DNA of 64,000 nucleotides from CAVTSA01 sp963737225. GTDB taxonomy: Bacteria; Chloroflexota; Dormibacteria; Dormibacterales; Dormibacteraceae. The position numbers were made by a program, and so were the translations under genes. The notes below the pieces were generated by a model. The model saw only the letters and a program-made list of their open reading frames with translations, had not been told where the DNA came from and ran no database searches. The DNA is taken from contig CAVTSA010000013.1 of assembly GCA_963737225.1 (NCBI GenBank), positions 1-64,000 of the forward strand, read 5' to 3'. This document shows positions 1 through 8,455 of the stretch, piece by piece (position 1 is the stretch's first letter; every line of letters begins with the position of its first letter).

Positions 1-248
1 TTCGCGTGCTCCGGGTACCGACGGTCCAGCTCCCCCTCGATCAGTGGGGTGACCTCCACCTCGTTGATGCGAAGCCCTTCGATCCAGCCCGGAACGGTGG
101 CCATGATGTCGAGGTCGCGCAGGTAGGCGTCGGTGATGCGCGCGTTCTCGAACGTGGCTCCGTGCAGCCGCGCGCCGGAGAAGTCGGCGCCATCGAGGCG
201 CCGACTATGGAAGTCGAGCCGTTCAGGGCTCCCGTCCGCCTCCGTCAA
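1..248 (-). CDS. DinB-like/pentapeptide N-terminal protein, 3' part cut by window edge
   Basis: Only the N-terminal ~82 residues lie in the window. They contain pentapeptide-like units (GADFSGARLHGATFENAR) followed by a conserved-looking segment ending EVEVTPLIEGELDRRYPEH. From memory this resembles actinobacterial proteins in which such a segment precedes a DinB four-helix domain, but that domain would lie outside the window. No in-frame ATG is seen; the best start is a TTG that overlaps the TGA stop of the upstream xanthine-dehydrogenase-type gene (ATTGA), which suggests translational coupling. Function unknown; a thiol-dependent transferase is only a guess from the DinB superfamily. Confidence 0.55.
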   Translation of the reverse strand, partial: MTEADGSPERLDFHSRRLDGADFSGARLHGATFENARITDAYLRDLDIMATVPGWIEGLRINEVEVTPLIEGELDRRYPEHA

Positions 249-2507
249 TCGCGGAGCTCGCCCCAGACTCGCAGCGGCGTCAACGGGAGCTCGGTGATCC
301 GGACCCCCGTGGCGCCCGCCACCGCGTTGGCCACCGCCGCCCCGCCGGGGACGATCGGCGGCTCACCCACCACCCGGGCGCCGTGGAGGCCGTACGGGGA
401 GGGGTTCTCGACCAGCGCCACGTCGACCTGGGGCGTGATGTCGATCGACGGGATCAGATAGTCGACGAACGAGGCCGTGGTCAGCTGGCCGTCACCGTCG
501 GTGTGCATGGCCTCGGTCAACGCCCAGCCCAGTCCCTGCACGGAGCCGCCTTCGATCTGGCCTTCCACGAGCAGAGGGTTGAGCGCGAAGCCCACATCCT
601 GGACGGCTACGTACGCAAGAACGTCGATCAACCCGGTGTCGGCATCGACGCGAACCTTGGCCAGGTGCGCGGCCGCCCCCGGCGCGACCGCCTCGATGGC
701 TGCGCGCCCTTGACCGGTGATCGGCCCCGCGCCTCCGCCCTGGGACTGGGCCAGCAGCGCCAACTCCGCGATCGGGACCGCGCGGCTCGGCACCCCCTTT
801 ACCTGCGCGCTCCCGTCGCGAAGCTCCAGGTCCTCGACCGCGGCCTCGAGTCGGGTGGCGGCCAGGTCCAGCAGCTGGCGCCGAACCTCCTCGGCGGCGT
901 TGCGCACGGCACCCGACACGCTGTAGGTGGTCTGCGACCCGCCGCTCGGGCCCGCGAACAGACCGCTTTGGGTGTCGCCCTGGACCAGCTCGATCCGGGC
1001 AGGGTCGACCTGCAGAACCTCGGCCGCGACCAGTATCAGGGAGGAGTTGACGCCGGAGATGTCGACGGAACCCACGTGGACCTGGATCGACCCGTCGCCA
1101 CCGGCGCAGACCAGCGCGGCCGCCGGGGCCGCCGCACCCGGCCAGGCGCCGATCGCCAGGCCCAGGCCCTCGCCCGGTCGCAGGGATCCGCGCTCCTGCC
1201 AGAGCGAATGCTCACGCAGCCGCTCCAGGCACTCGCGGAGGCCCAGGCTCGGCCACGGCTGGCCGCTGCCCATGGCGTCCCCGTCGCCGGCGACGTTCGC
1301 CAGGCGCCACTCGAGCGGATCCAGCTCCAGCTGGCGCAGCGCCTCGTCGATCGCCTGTTCGAGCGCGAACGTCGCCGGAGGCGCGCCCGGCGCCCGGTAC
1401 GCGCCGGCCGGCTGCTTCGTGGTCAGGACGTCGAACGCCTCGATGTCGACGTTCTCGCAGCGATAGTAGCCACCGAGCAGGATCGAGAGGATCCCACCTT
1501 CCGCCATCGGATACGCGCCGTTGTCGAGCACGGCTCGCGCCCGCAGCCCGGTCACGCCGCGCTCCTTCGATACGCCCAGCTCGAGGTCGACCACGGTCGC
1601 CGGCGAGGGCGTGGTGGAGAGGAAGTCCTCGGTCCGGCTCAGGACCAGCTTCACCGGCCGCCGGACCGCGATCGAGGCGGCGGCGGCAAGCGGGTCGATG
1701 ATCCCGTACTTGGCGCCGAAGCCTCCGCCCACCGTCATCGGCGACACCCGGACCCGGCTCCGGTCCATCCCCACCAGCTTCGCCACCAGGTCCCGCACCG
1801 CGTACTGACCCTGGGTGGAGGTGAAGATCCGCAGCTCCTTGCGGACCGGGTCGTAGCTCGCGACCGAGGCGTGGGGCTCGAGGTAGGACTGGTGCACCGT
1901 CGACGTGCGGTAGCGGTGGCGGACGACGACATCGGCCTCCCGCAGCCCGGCCTCGGCGTCGCCGCGGCGGAAGCGGGCGTGCTCGTGGACGTTGGCCGGA
2001 GTGGTCGTCTCCTCCTCGTCCAGCTCGACCGCGGCGTGCTGGACGGCGTCCTCGTCGGCCACCAGGCCCTCAGCGTGCACCAGCGGCGCGTCGGCACGCA
2101 TCGCCTCCTCGGGGTCGAGCACCGGCGGCAGCAGCTCGTACTCGACGAACACCGCCTCCGCCGCGTCCTGTGCCTGCGCCTCCGTTTCCGCCACCACGAC
2201 CGCGACGGGCTGGCCGGTGAAGACCACCGTGTCGCGGGCCAGCACTGCCGACGGCCGCGAGTTGATCGGCTTTCCGCTCGTGGCCAGATCGGCCTCGGTG
2301 AGCACCGCCACCACCCCCGGCATCCGGCGCGCCTCCTCCGGTGTCGATCGCGAGGATGCGCGCGTGGGCGTGCGGGCTCAGCACCGGGCGGGCGTGCGTC
2401 AGCCGCGGAAGATCGACGTCGGCCGCGTATTGCGCCGCACCCGAGACCTTCTCCGGTCCGTCGATGATCGGCCGCGGCCGGCCCAGATAGGTGAGCGTGT
2501 CGGTTAC
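245..2507 (-). pseudogene. Xanthine dehydrogenase-type molybdopterin-binding subunit, frameshifted near the 5' end
   Basis: Homologue of the large (CoxL/XdhA-like) molybdenum subunit that hydroxylates aromatic heterocycles or aldehydes. The main frame (245-2323, 692 residues) has the family landmarks VGGGFGAKYGI, AYRAPGAPP and the C-terminal GEPPIVPGGAA with the presumed catalytic Glu. The N-terminal segment (…ADVDLPRLTHARPVLSPHAHARILAIDT) lies in another frame at about 2345-2504. The junction reads like IDT-EEARRMPG with one extra G near 2343-2346. The segment also lacks a usable ATG/GTG/TTG in its frame: a TGA precedes it and GTA sits where GTG would be expected. No FeS or FAD partner subunit is present in the window. 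Either a decaying gene or an assembly indel. Confidence 0.75.
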
Positions 2508-2572
2508 AGGGGTCCGCGTAGTTCAAGGTCGAACAGCAGCCGGAGGCTACGCTCTGCGGCCGTCCACGGCGG

Positions 2573-2959
2573 TCAGTGGCCGAGCAGGTGCCACACCTGG
2601 ACCGCGTAGACGGCGATCAGACCAGTGACGCCACCCACCTCGGTCCAAGCGGTGGCGCCCGCGGCGACGTCCTTGACCAGGCCGATGCGCGGGTCGGTTC
2701 CCGAGTGGACGTAGTTGCACAGCATCTCGATCGCGGTGTTGAGCGTCTCGATCGCGAGCACCAGGGTGCCGCCCAGGAGGATCAGAACCAATTCCACCAA
2801 CGAGAGGCGCAGCGCCCATCCGACCACCAGCGCGACCACCAGCACGGCGACGCCGAGCTGGATGGAACGCGTGTGCCAGAACGCGTACCCGAGGCCGCGA
2901 TAGGCGTCCCGCACGCTGCGGATCAGGTTCCACCGGTTCCGCTCGCGCCCGTGCTCCAT
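2573..2959 (-). CDS. dgkA: Diacylglycerol kinase / undecaprenol kinase family protein
   Basis: 128-residue integral membrane kinase that phosphorylates diacylglycerol or undecaprenol at the membrane. It shows the family signature ETLNTAIEMLCNYV around residue 70 and KDVAAGAT soon after, with three hydrophobic segments (about residues 34-52, 54-70 and 106-124). Length is typical of DgkA. The ATG lies 5 nt after the stop of the mycothione reductase gene, so the two are probably one transcript. In Gram-positives this fold is usually an undecaprenol kinase; the sequence alone does not decide the lipid. Confidence 0.85.
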   Translation of the reverse strand: MEHGRERNRWNLIRSVRDAYRGLGYAFWHTRSIQLGVAVLVVALVVGWALRLSLVELVLILLGGTLVLAIETLNTAIEMLCNYVHSGTDPRIGLVKDVAAGATAWTEVGGVTGLIAVYAVQVWHLLGH

Positions 2960-2964
2960 CCTGG

Positions 2965-4365
2965 TCAGGAAGCCGTATCGAGTGGAAGCCCGAGCAGGGC
3001 GTTCTCGACCAGCTCGGGCAGCGAGGGATGGATCCAGTACTGCCCGCGGGCCAGCTGGTGCGCCGGGATCGGAAAGTGCATGGCCTGGATCAGCGGCTGG
3101 AGCAACGACGAGGCGTCGTATCCGATGATGTGCGCCCCCAGGATGACGCCCGTGTTCTGGTCGGCGAGCAGCTTGCAGAAGCCTGAGGTGTCCTCCAGCG
3201 CCCACCCGTAGGCGACCCCCGCGTAGTCCTGGTGGCTGGTCACGAAGCGCAGGTTGCGTGCCCTCGCCTCGCGTTCGGTCAGGCCGATCGAGGCCACCTG
3301 TGGCGACGAGAACACCGCGTGGGGGACGAACCGGTGGTCGGTCTCCCGCAGCGCGTGGGGGTGGAGCAGGTTGTGCTGCACCACCCGTTCCTCGTGGTTG
3401 GCGACGTGCTTCAAGAGGTAGGGGGAGGAGGCGTCGCCCAGCGCCCAGACCCCGGACGCCGACGTGCGCTGGTAGCGGTCGACCACGATGCGGCCCCCGG
3501 GGTCGGCGTCGACGCCGGCAGCGGGGAGGTTGAGGAGGTCACCGTTGGGCCGGCGGCCGGTGGCGACCAGCACCGCGTCCACCTCGACGTGCTCTTCCAG
3601 GTCCCCGGCCTGGAGATCGAGCTGGATGCCGCCGGGACCCTGCCGCATCCGTCGCCCGTGCCGCTGCAGCCGTACGTCCCAGCGCGCCTGGGCCAGCTCC
3701 GTGAAGCGCTGGGAGATGTCGTCGTCCTCGTGGCGGAGCAGCCGCGGGTACATGGAGACCACCGTGACCTCGACCCCGAACGCGCTGAACACGTGGGCGA
3801 ATTCGGCGCTGATGTACCCGCCACCCAGGATGCCGAGGCGCCGCGGCAGGGTGTCGAGGCGCATCACGGTGTCGCTCGTGAAGTACGGAACCTGGTCGAG
3901 CCCTTCTATCGGTGGGATCACGGGCCGGCCGCCGGTGGCGAGGACGATCTGGTCACCGGTGATGGCTACCGGCTCACCGCCCTGGTTGAGGTCGACCTGG
4001 AGCCGGCGCTCGCCCGTGAAGTGGGCGGTTCCCTCGAACACGGTCACGTTGGGGCAGTCCTCGATCCGGTACCGGCGACCACCGGCCGCGATGGAATCGA
4101 TGCGCCCGAAGATCCGGTCGCGAACCGCCGGCCAGTCGACGCCATCCAGCGTCTCTCGCACGCCCAGGTGCCGGCTCTCGCGCGGTGTCTCGGCGACGTC
4201 GGCGGTGTGGACGAACATCTTGGTCGGGATGCAGCCGACGTTGAGGCAGGTCCCTCCGAAGGTGCCCCGTTCGATGATCGCCACCGACCAATCGTCGAAC
4301 CGCTGGTCCAGGATCGAGTTGCCGGACCCGGTGCCGACGATGACCAGATCGAAGTGCTGCTCCAC
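2965..4365 (-). CDS. mtr: Mycothione reductase (NADPH-dependent disulfide reductase)
   Basis: 466-residue pyridine-nucleotide disulfide oxidoreductase. The N-terminus has the FAD-binding GTGSGNSIL and the redox-active pair GGTCLNVGC (Cys40, Cys45) followed by IPTKM. The NAD(P) fold begins near GILGGGYISAEFAHVF, and the dimerisation domain ends with the active-site region WIHPSLPELVENALL. GTGSGNSI plus TCLNVGCIPTKMFVH is the mycothione reductase pattern rather than dihydrolipoamide dehydrogenase. It implies mycothiol as the main low-molecular-weight thiol, although no biosynthesis gene is in view. GTG start with CACCAT 6 nt upstream, so probably leaderless. First gene of an operon with the lipid kinase. 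Confidence 0.85.
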   Translation of the reverse strand: MEQHFDLVIVGTGSGNSILDQRFDDWSVAIIERGTFGGTCLNVGCIPTKMFVHTADVAETPRESRHLGVRETLDGVDWPAVRDRIFGRIDSIAAGGRRYRIEDCPNVTVFEGTAHFTGERRLQVDLNQGGEPVAITGDQIVLATGGRPVIPPIEGLDQVPYFTSDTVMRLDTLPRRLGILGGGYISAEFAHVFSAFGVEVTVVSMYPRLLRHEDDDISQRFTELAQARWDVRLQRHGRRMRQGPGGIQLDLQAGDLEEHVEVDAVLVATGRRPNGDLLNLPAAGVDADPGGRIVVDRYQRTSASGVWALGDASSPYLLKHVANHEERVVQHNLLHPHALRETDHRFVPHAVFSSPQVASIGLTEREARARNLRFVTSHQDYAGVAYGWALEDTSGFCKLLADQNTGVILGAHIIGYDASSLLQPLIQAMHFPIPAHQLARGQYWIHPSLPELVENALLGLPLDTAS

Positions 4366-4458
4366 CCCCTAATGGTGCCGCATGGTGCCACACCCATTCG
4401 GTGAAGGGGCCACCCCCGCCGCGCGAAGCTCGGCTTAAGCTCGGCTTCGTGGGGGCCA

Positions 4459-4512
4459 TTGGTGCACCAATCGCCCCCTCCGGGCGCGAGTAGTGGGGAG
4501 TTGGTGCACCAA
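4459..4512. repeat. Twin palindrome element, family A (TTGGTGCACCAA x2)
   Basis: Two perfect 12-bp palindromes TTGGTGCACCAA at 4459-4470 and 4501-4512, start-to-start 42 bp. Flanks are G/C-rich (GGGGCC before the first, TCGCCCC after it), extending the dyad. The pair ends 10 bp from the stop of the hydroquinone reductase gene and is about 95 bp upstream of the mycothione reductase start. Confidence 0.85.
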
Positions 4513-4521
4513 GCCGCCTTT

Positions 4522-5517
4522 TCAGGCGACCGCTGGGACTTCTTCGCCGGCAGCGACCGGTCCCGGCGGGGTGCCGTCTCCGAACGGTCGGCCGCCCAAG
4601 GCCTCCCGTCCGTGAGGGGTGAGCCAGCCGCGCAGGTCGGGCCCGCGGGGAACGATCCCGGTCGGGTTGATGTCGCGGTGCACGCCGTAGTAGTGCCGCT
4701 TGATGTGGTCGAAGTTGACGGTGTCGCCGAAGCCGGGCGTCTGGAACAGGTCGCGCGCGTACGCCCACAGCACGGGCGCCTCGCTCAGCTTCTGCCGGTT
4801 GCACTTGAAGTGGCCGTGATAGACGGGGTCGAAGCGGACCAGGGTCATGAAGAGCCGGATGTCGGCCTCGGTGATGGTGTCCCCGACCAGGTACCGGCGC
4901 CGAGCCAGCCGCTCTGAGAGGAGGTCGAGGCGGGTGAAGAGCCGGTCGTAGGCGGCGTCGTAGGCCGCCTGGGTCCGGGCGAAGCCGGCCCGATAGACGC
5001 CGTTGTTGACGTCCTCGAAGATGCCCTGGCTGATCTCGTCGATCTCGTCCCGCAGCGGCACCGGGTAGAGGTCGGGCGCCCCGGGCCGGACATGGGCCGC
5101 CCACTCCGTGTCCAGATCCAGCGTGATCTGGGGGTAGTCGTTGGTGACCAGCTTCCCGGACGGCACGTCCACGATCGCGGGCACGCTGATGCCGCCCGCG
5201 TAGCCGGGCTCACGCGCGGCGTAGGCCTCACCCAGGAAGTGGATCCCGAGGACCGGGTCGACATCGCCGGGGTCGAGGGTGAAGCGCCACGACCGCTGGT
5301 CCTGGATCGGGTCGGCGACCGCCAGTGAGATCGCGGGCTCCAGGCCGAGCAGCCGCCGGACGGTGACCGCCCGGCTCGCCCAGGGACAGGCCCGCGACAC
5401 GACGAGGCGGTACCGGCCCGCCTCCACCGGCCAACCATGACGTCCGTCGGCGGTGATCCGATCGGTGAAGTGGTTGGAGGAGCGTTTGAACTCCACGCGC
5501 GTCGCAGCCTCACTCAT
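4522..5517 (-). CDS. Glutathionyl-hydroquinone reductase family protein (Xi-class GST)
   Basis: 331 residues, the usual length of the YqjG/PcpF/ECM4 family, which reduces glutathionyl- (or analogous thiol-) hydroquinones. The thioredoxin-fold part carries the catalytic Cys in RACPWASRA (about residue 44), and the motifs DPVLGIHFLGEAY, VPAIVD and TNDYPQI follow. The GST-C part contains GVYRAGFARTQAAYDAAYDRLF and YHGHFKCN. ATG chosen because TAGGCT, a -10 box, sits 7 nt upstream and longer versions would read through the divergent SDR gene. Its neighbour is mycothione reductase, so the physiological thiol may be mycothiol rather than glutathione (inference). Confidence 0.85.
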   Translation of the reverse strand: MSEAATRVEFKRSSNHFTDRITADGRHGWPVEAGRYRLVVSRACPWASRAVTVRRLLGLEPAISLAVADPIQDQRSWRFTLDPGDVDPVLGIHFLGEAYAAREPGYAGGISVPAIVDVPSGKLVTNDYPQITLDLDTEWAAHVRPGAPDLYPVPLRDEIDEISQGIFEDVNNGVYRAGFARTQAAYDAAYDRLFTRLDLLSERLARRRYLVGDTITEADIRLFMTLVRFDPVYHGHFKCNRQKLSEAPVLWAYARDLFQTPGFGDTVNFDHIKRHYYGVHRDINPTGIVPRGPDLRGWLTPHGREALGGRPFGDGTPPGPVAAGEEVPAVA

Positions 5518-5614
5518 CGGCCCCAGCCTAGGCGGGCGGCCATCTGTCGACCGATGGCCGCGAAAACGCGCCCGAACTGGGTCACCTGTCGACAGATGGT
5601 CTAGCGTGCGCCGC
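5518..5614. promoter_or_regulatory. Divergent leaderless promoters overlapped by a twin palindrome
   Basis: TAGGCT (minus strand, 5525-5530) lies 7 nt from the hydroquinone reductase ATG, and TAGCGT (plus, 5602-5607) lies 7 nt from the SDR GTG. The palindromes centred at 5548.5 and 5590.5 fall in the expected -35 zone of each promoter, so one DNA-binding protein could control both genes. Confidence 0.55.
5541..5597. repeat. Twin palindrome element, family B
   Basis: CATCTGTCGACCGATG (5541-5556) and ACCTGTCGACAGATGG (from 5584) share the CTGTCGAC core. Their TCGA centres are at 5548.5 and 5590.5, exactly 42 bp apart. This is the only clearly divergent-promoter location among families A and B. 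Confidence 0.75.
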
Positions 5615-6409
5615 GTGGACAAGGACGAGTTCGGGGGGCGGGTCGCGATCGTCACGGGCGGCGCGACCGGGATCGGGAACGCGACCGCACGCCGACTGGC
5701 GGAGGGCGGCGCCCGCGTGTTCGTGGGGGACACCTCGCGGCGGCTGGACGAGGCGGTGGCGGCGATGCGGACGGATGGGCTCGACGTACAGGGCCGGCTG
5801 GCGGACGTCAGCTCGGAGGCCGACATGGCGGCGCTGTGCGCGTGGGCCGGCGAGCAGGGTGGGGTGGACGTCCTCTGCTGCGCCGCCGGGATCCAGACCT
5901 ACGGAACCGCCGTCGACACCGCCGAGGAGCTCTGGGATCGCACCCTCGACGTCAACGCCAAGGGCATGTTCCTGGCCGCCAAGCACGCGATCCCGCCGAT
6001 GCGCCGGCGGGGCGGAGGTGCCATCGTCCTGGTGTCGTCGGTGCAGGGCATCGCCACCCAGACCTCGGTCGTCGCCTACGCGGCCAGCAAGGGGGCGATC
6101 CTGGCGATGACGCGCGCCATCGCCCTCGACCACGCGCGCGAAGGCATTCGCTGCAACGCGGTCTGCCCGGGGTCGGTGGACACCCCGATGCTGCGCTACG
6201 CCGCCGACCTCTTTCGCGGCCGCCGCACCCAGCAAGAGGTGGTCGAGGAGTGGGGCCGCTCCCACCCGCTGGGTCGCGTCGCCCGCCCCGAAGAGGTGGC
6301 CGAGGTGGTGGCGTTCCTGGCGTCGGGGCGCTCCAGCTTTGTCACGGGCACGGAATACCTGGTCGACGGAGGTCTCCTGGCCGGGCTCCCGGTCGCGCTG
6401 CCGCAGTAA
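5615..6409 (+). CDS. SDR family NAD(P)-dependent oxidoreductase
   Basis: 264-residue classical short-chain dehydrogenase. The Rossmann motif TGGATGIG is near residue 14, the NAG-type motif is CAAGI, the catalytic Ser lies in VLVSSVQG and the Tyr/Lys pair in YAASK. The C-terminus has the usual FVTGTEYLVDGG. The GTG start follows TAGCGT by 7 nt (leaderless). Glu/Asp at the end of beta-2 (FVGDTSRR) suggests NAD(H) preference. Substrate not predictable; it diverges from the hydroquinone reductase gene with a shared twin palindrome, so the two may be co-regulated. Confidence 0.85.
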   Translation: MDKDEFGGRVAIVTGGATGIGNATARRLAEGGARVFVGDTSRRLDEAVAAMRTDGLDVQGRLADVSSEADMAALCAWAGEQGGVDVLCCAAGIQTYGTAVDTAEELWDRTLDVNAKGMFLAAKHAIPPMRRRGGGAIVLVSSVQGIATQTSVVAYAASKGAILAMTRAIALDHAREGIRCNAVCPGSVDTPMLRYAADLFRGRRTQQEVVEEWGRSHPLGRVARPEEVAEVVAFLASGRSSFVTGTEYLVDGGLLAGLPVALPQ

Positions 6410-6431
6410 GCTCCAGCGTCCGGAACCGCCG

Positions 6432-6484
6432 TTGGTGCACCATCGGGGCCTATCGCCCCGTTTTAGCCCCCGGTGGTGCACCAT
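6432..6484. repeat. Twin palindrome element, family A
   Basis: TTGGTGCACCAT (6432-6443) and GTGGTGCACCAT (6473-6484); the shared TGGTGCACCA cores start 41 bp apart. The pair begins 23 bp after the SDR stop and ends 25 bp before the mutarotase start, in a same-strand spacer. Confidence 0.8.
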
Positions 6485-6509
6485 CGGGTGATTGGGCCAG
6501 GGTGACGGC

Positions 6510-7463
6510 GTGGAACGTGGCGGCGGCGAGCGGCTGGTGCTGGCGAACGGGAGCGCACGCGTGGCGATCGACGTGGGCCACGGGGCGGAGATCACCGAGT
6601 TCACGGTGCTGCCGCTCGGGCTCGACGTCGTGGCCTCCGGCCCTCGGGGATCGCGGATTCCGTCGGGCGATCCAGACCTCGCGTTCATCGACGGATATCA
6701 CGGCGGGTGGCAGGAGGTCTTCCCGAACGGGGGGGCGCCGTCCACCTGGGAGGGCGTTCGGTTCGGGCAGCACGACGAGGTCTGGCGCCGTCCCTGGACG
6801 GTCGACCGCCGCACCGAGTCCGAGGCGGTCCTTACCGTCGAGACGCGGCTGTTGCCGTTCCGGCTCCGCAAACAAGTCCGGCTGGCGGCGGGGACGGCCC
6901 GGCTGGAGGTGCGGGAGGTGGTGACCGCGACCGGCGTCGGGCGGCACCCGGCGATGTGGGGCCAGCACCTCGCCTACGGGCCGCCGTTCCTGGTCCCGGG
7001 CACCCGGCTTGGGCTGCCCGACGGCGTGGCGGTGCGCCCGCACCCAGAAGCGCTCAACCCGCCGCATCGCCTGTTCGGGTCAGAACCGGGTCGGTACCCG
7101 CTCCTGCGTGGTCCCCGAGGCGAGCCGGTCGACCTGCGCCGGCTGCCCGGACCCGGCGCCGCCAGCGAGATCGCCTACGCGGGCCCGTTCGGGGACCCCG
7201 CCTGGTACGAGGTGACCCGCCCCGACGGGGTGACGCTCCGCGTGGAGTGGGGCGCACGGGCCCTCCCCTACCTGTGGCTCTGGTACGAGCTCGGCGCCAC
7301 CGCCGGCGCCCCCTGGTACGGCACGCTGGTCGCGATCGGTCTGGAACCCAACTCGAGCTGGCCGACCAGTGGCCTGGCGGAGGCGGTCGCCAACGGCAGC
7401 GCGCTCTGGTTCGACCCCGGCCAGACGCTGGACTCCTGGTACACGGTGGAGGTTCGCGCCTGA
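6510..7463 (+). CDS. Galactose mutarotase-like (aldose 1-epimerase/DUF4432-type) protein
   Basis: 317 residues with the beta-sandwich pattern of the aldose 1-epimerase superfamily, covering the whole length: ERLVLANGSARVAIDVGHGAEITEF at the start, DGYHGGWQEVFPNGG, and HPAMWGQHLAYGPPFL in the middle with a His in the position usual for catalysis, then YLWLWYELG and a terminal LDSWYTVEV. The GTG at 6510 is preferred because AGGGTGA precedes it; a TTG at 6492 would add six residues and touch the repeat. Role: interconversion or binding of a sugar; substrate unknown. Confidence 0.7.
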   Translation: MERGGGERLVLANGSARVAIDVGHGAEITEFTVLPLGLDVVASGPRGSRIPSGDPDLAFIDGYHGGWQEVFPNGGAPSTWEGVRFGQHDEVWRRPWTVDRRTESEAVLTVETRLLPFRLRKQVRLAAGTARLEVREVVTATGVGRHPAMWGQHLAYGPPFLVPGTRLGLPDGVAVRPHPEALNPPHRLFGSEPGRYPLLRGPRGEPVDLRRLPGPGAASEIAYAGPFGDPAWYEVTRPDGVTLRVEWGARALPYLWLWYELGATAGAPWYGTLVAIGLEPNSSWPTSGLAEAVANGSALWFDPGQTLDSWYTVEVRA

Positions 7464-7480
7464 TCCGGGGAGAAGGGCGA

Positions 7481-7534
7481 TTGGTGCACCAACTCCCCTC
7501 TCACGGCCCGGGAAATGGGCGCTTGGTGCACCAA
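7481..7534. repeat. Twin palindrome element, family A, between convergent genes
   Basis: Perfect TTGGTGCACCAA at 7481-7492 and 7523-7534, 42 bp apart, each preceded by GGGCG(A/C). Genes on both sides end here (18 and 31 bp away), so it cannot be a promoter element of either. Confidence 0.85.
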
Positions 7535-7564
7535 CGGCCCTTTCCTGCGACCCTTTCCTGCGCC

Positions 7565-7990
7565 TCAGTCGGGGAAATCGGCGAGAGCTTTCCCCAGGAG
7601 CCGCCCCAGGTCCGTCCGCTCACCGGCATCGAGCGTCCGGAATCCGGGCAACGCTTGCGACAGCGCCGCGAAGTGGTCGTGCAGGCGGCGGCCTTCCGCG
7701 GTCAGCACCAGCTCCTTCACGCGCCGGTCGGCCGAGGGGGTGCGGCGCACGATCAGCCCGCGCACCTCGAGCCGGTCGACGATGCCGGTCAGGTTGGAGG
7801 CATCGCAGTGCTGGCGTTCGGCCACCTCGCGCATAGGGGTCGGGCGGTCGAGACCGTGCAGCAGCAGCGCCTGCGGGAGGGTGAGGTCGAAACGCTGCGC
7901 CTCCTCCTCGTAGAAGGCCAGCACCCGGCGGCTCAGGTCTCCGACCCGGGAGACCAGCGCCTCCACCTCGTCACCGGCCACGGGCTCCAC
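7565..7990 (-). CDS. MarR family transcriptional regulator
   Basis: 141 residues, typical MarR size. The winged helix-turn-helix spans about residues 45-100: TPMREVAERQHCDASNLTGIVDRLEVRGLIVR followed by the wing TPSADRRVKELVLTAEGRRL. GTG start. It diverges from a DoxX-type membrane gene with only 49 bp between start codons, so it probably represses itself and that gene. Effector unknown; phenolics or oxidants are usual for the family. Confidence 0.85.
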   Translation of the reverse strand: MEPVAGDEVEALVSRVGDLSRRVLAFYEEEAQRFDLTLPQALLLHGLDRPTPMREVAERQHCDASNLTGIVDRLEVRGLIVRRTPSADRRVKELVLTAEGRRLHDHFAALSQALPGFRTLDAGERTDLGRLLGKALADFPD

Positions 7991-8027
7991 CCGATTATGG
8001 TACGTGGCCTCGATACTTGAGGTTGTC

Positions 8028-8033
8028 TACTAT
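8028..8033 (+). promoter_or_regulatory. -10 box TACTAT of the doxX-like gene, leaderless
   Basis: TACTAT is 6 nt from the ATG at 8040, so transcription would start at or within a base or two of the start codon. A MarR dimer bound in this 49-bp gap would block both divergent genes. Confidence 0.5.
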
Positions 8034-8039
8034 TGACGT

Positions 8040-8411
8040 ATGAACATTGTGCTCTGGGTCCTGCAGGTCCTGCTGGCGCTGATCTTCCTGGCGGCCGGTC
8101 TCATCAAGCTGGTCCGATCCAGGGAGAAGCTGCGCTCGCAGATGGCGTGGGTCGAGGACTTCCCGACCTGGGCGGTCAAGTCGATCGGCGGCGTCGAGAT
8201 CCTGGGGGCGGCAGGGCTGATCGTGCCCGGACTCCTCCATGTCGCCGTCGTGCTGACGCCATTGGCGGCGACCGGGCTGGTGATCGTCATGATCGGGGCG
8301 GTGGTGACCCACCTGCGCCGGCATGAGATCGGCCCGGCGGTGGTGCCCGTGGTGCTTGCCGTGCTGGCCGCGGTCGTCGCCGTCCTCCGCTTCGGTCCCT
8401 ACCACCTCTGA
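8040..8411 (+). CDS. DoxX-like membrane protein
   Basis: 123 residues with four hydrophobic segments (about 3-22, 46-62, 66-90 and 100-118) and the DoxX-family pattern LIFLAAGLIKL then MAWVEDFP and VKSIGGVEILGAAGLIVPGLL. DoxX-type proteins are small inner-membrane proteins linked to quinone or thiol redox. A MarR gene diverges from it, which is a common arrangement for redox-responsive control. Confidence 0.75.
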   Translation: MNIVLWVLQVLLALIFLAAGLIKLVRSREKLRSQMAWVEDFPTWAVKSIGGVEILGAAGLIVPGLLHVAVVLTPLAATGLVIVMIGAVVTHLRRHEIGPAVVPVVLAVLAAVVAVLRFGPYHL

Positions 8412-8455
8412 GCGCGGGATACCGACATCCGGCGCGCTCCGGGTCTGCCCCCCCG

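Noticed and set aside
383..2467. Very long plus-strand open frame opposite the xanthine dehydrogenase gene
   Set aside because: Arg/Gly/His-rich composition typical of the antisense of GC-rich coding DNA, no domain, and the opposite strand is a clear enzyme.
4459..4512. Twin palindromes as minimal CRISPR arrays
   Set aside because: Only two copies per site, very short repeats, repeat sequence differs at each family, no cas genes in the window, and spacers are GC-rich without array structure.
5518..5826. Longer N-terminus for the hydroquinone reductase
   Set aside because: It would read antisense through the SDR gene and across both promoters; the -10 box fixes the ATG at 5517.
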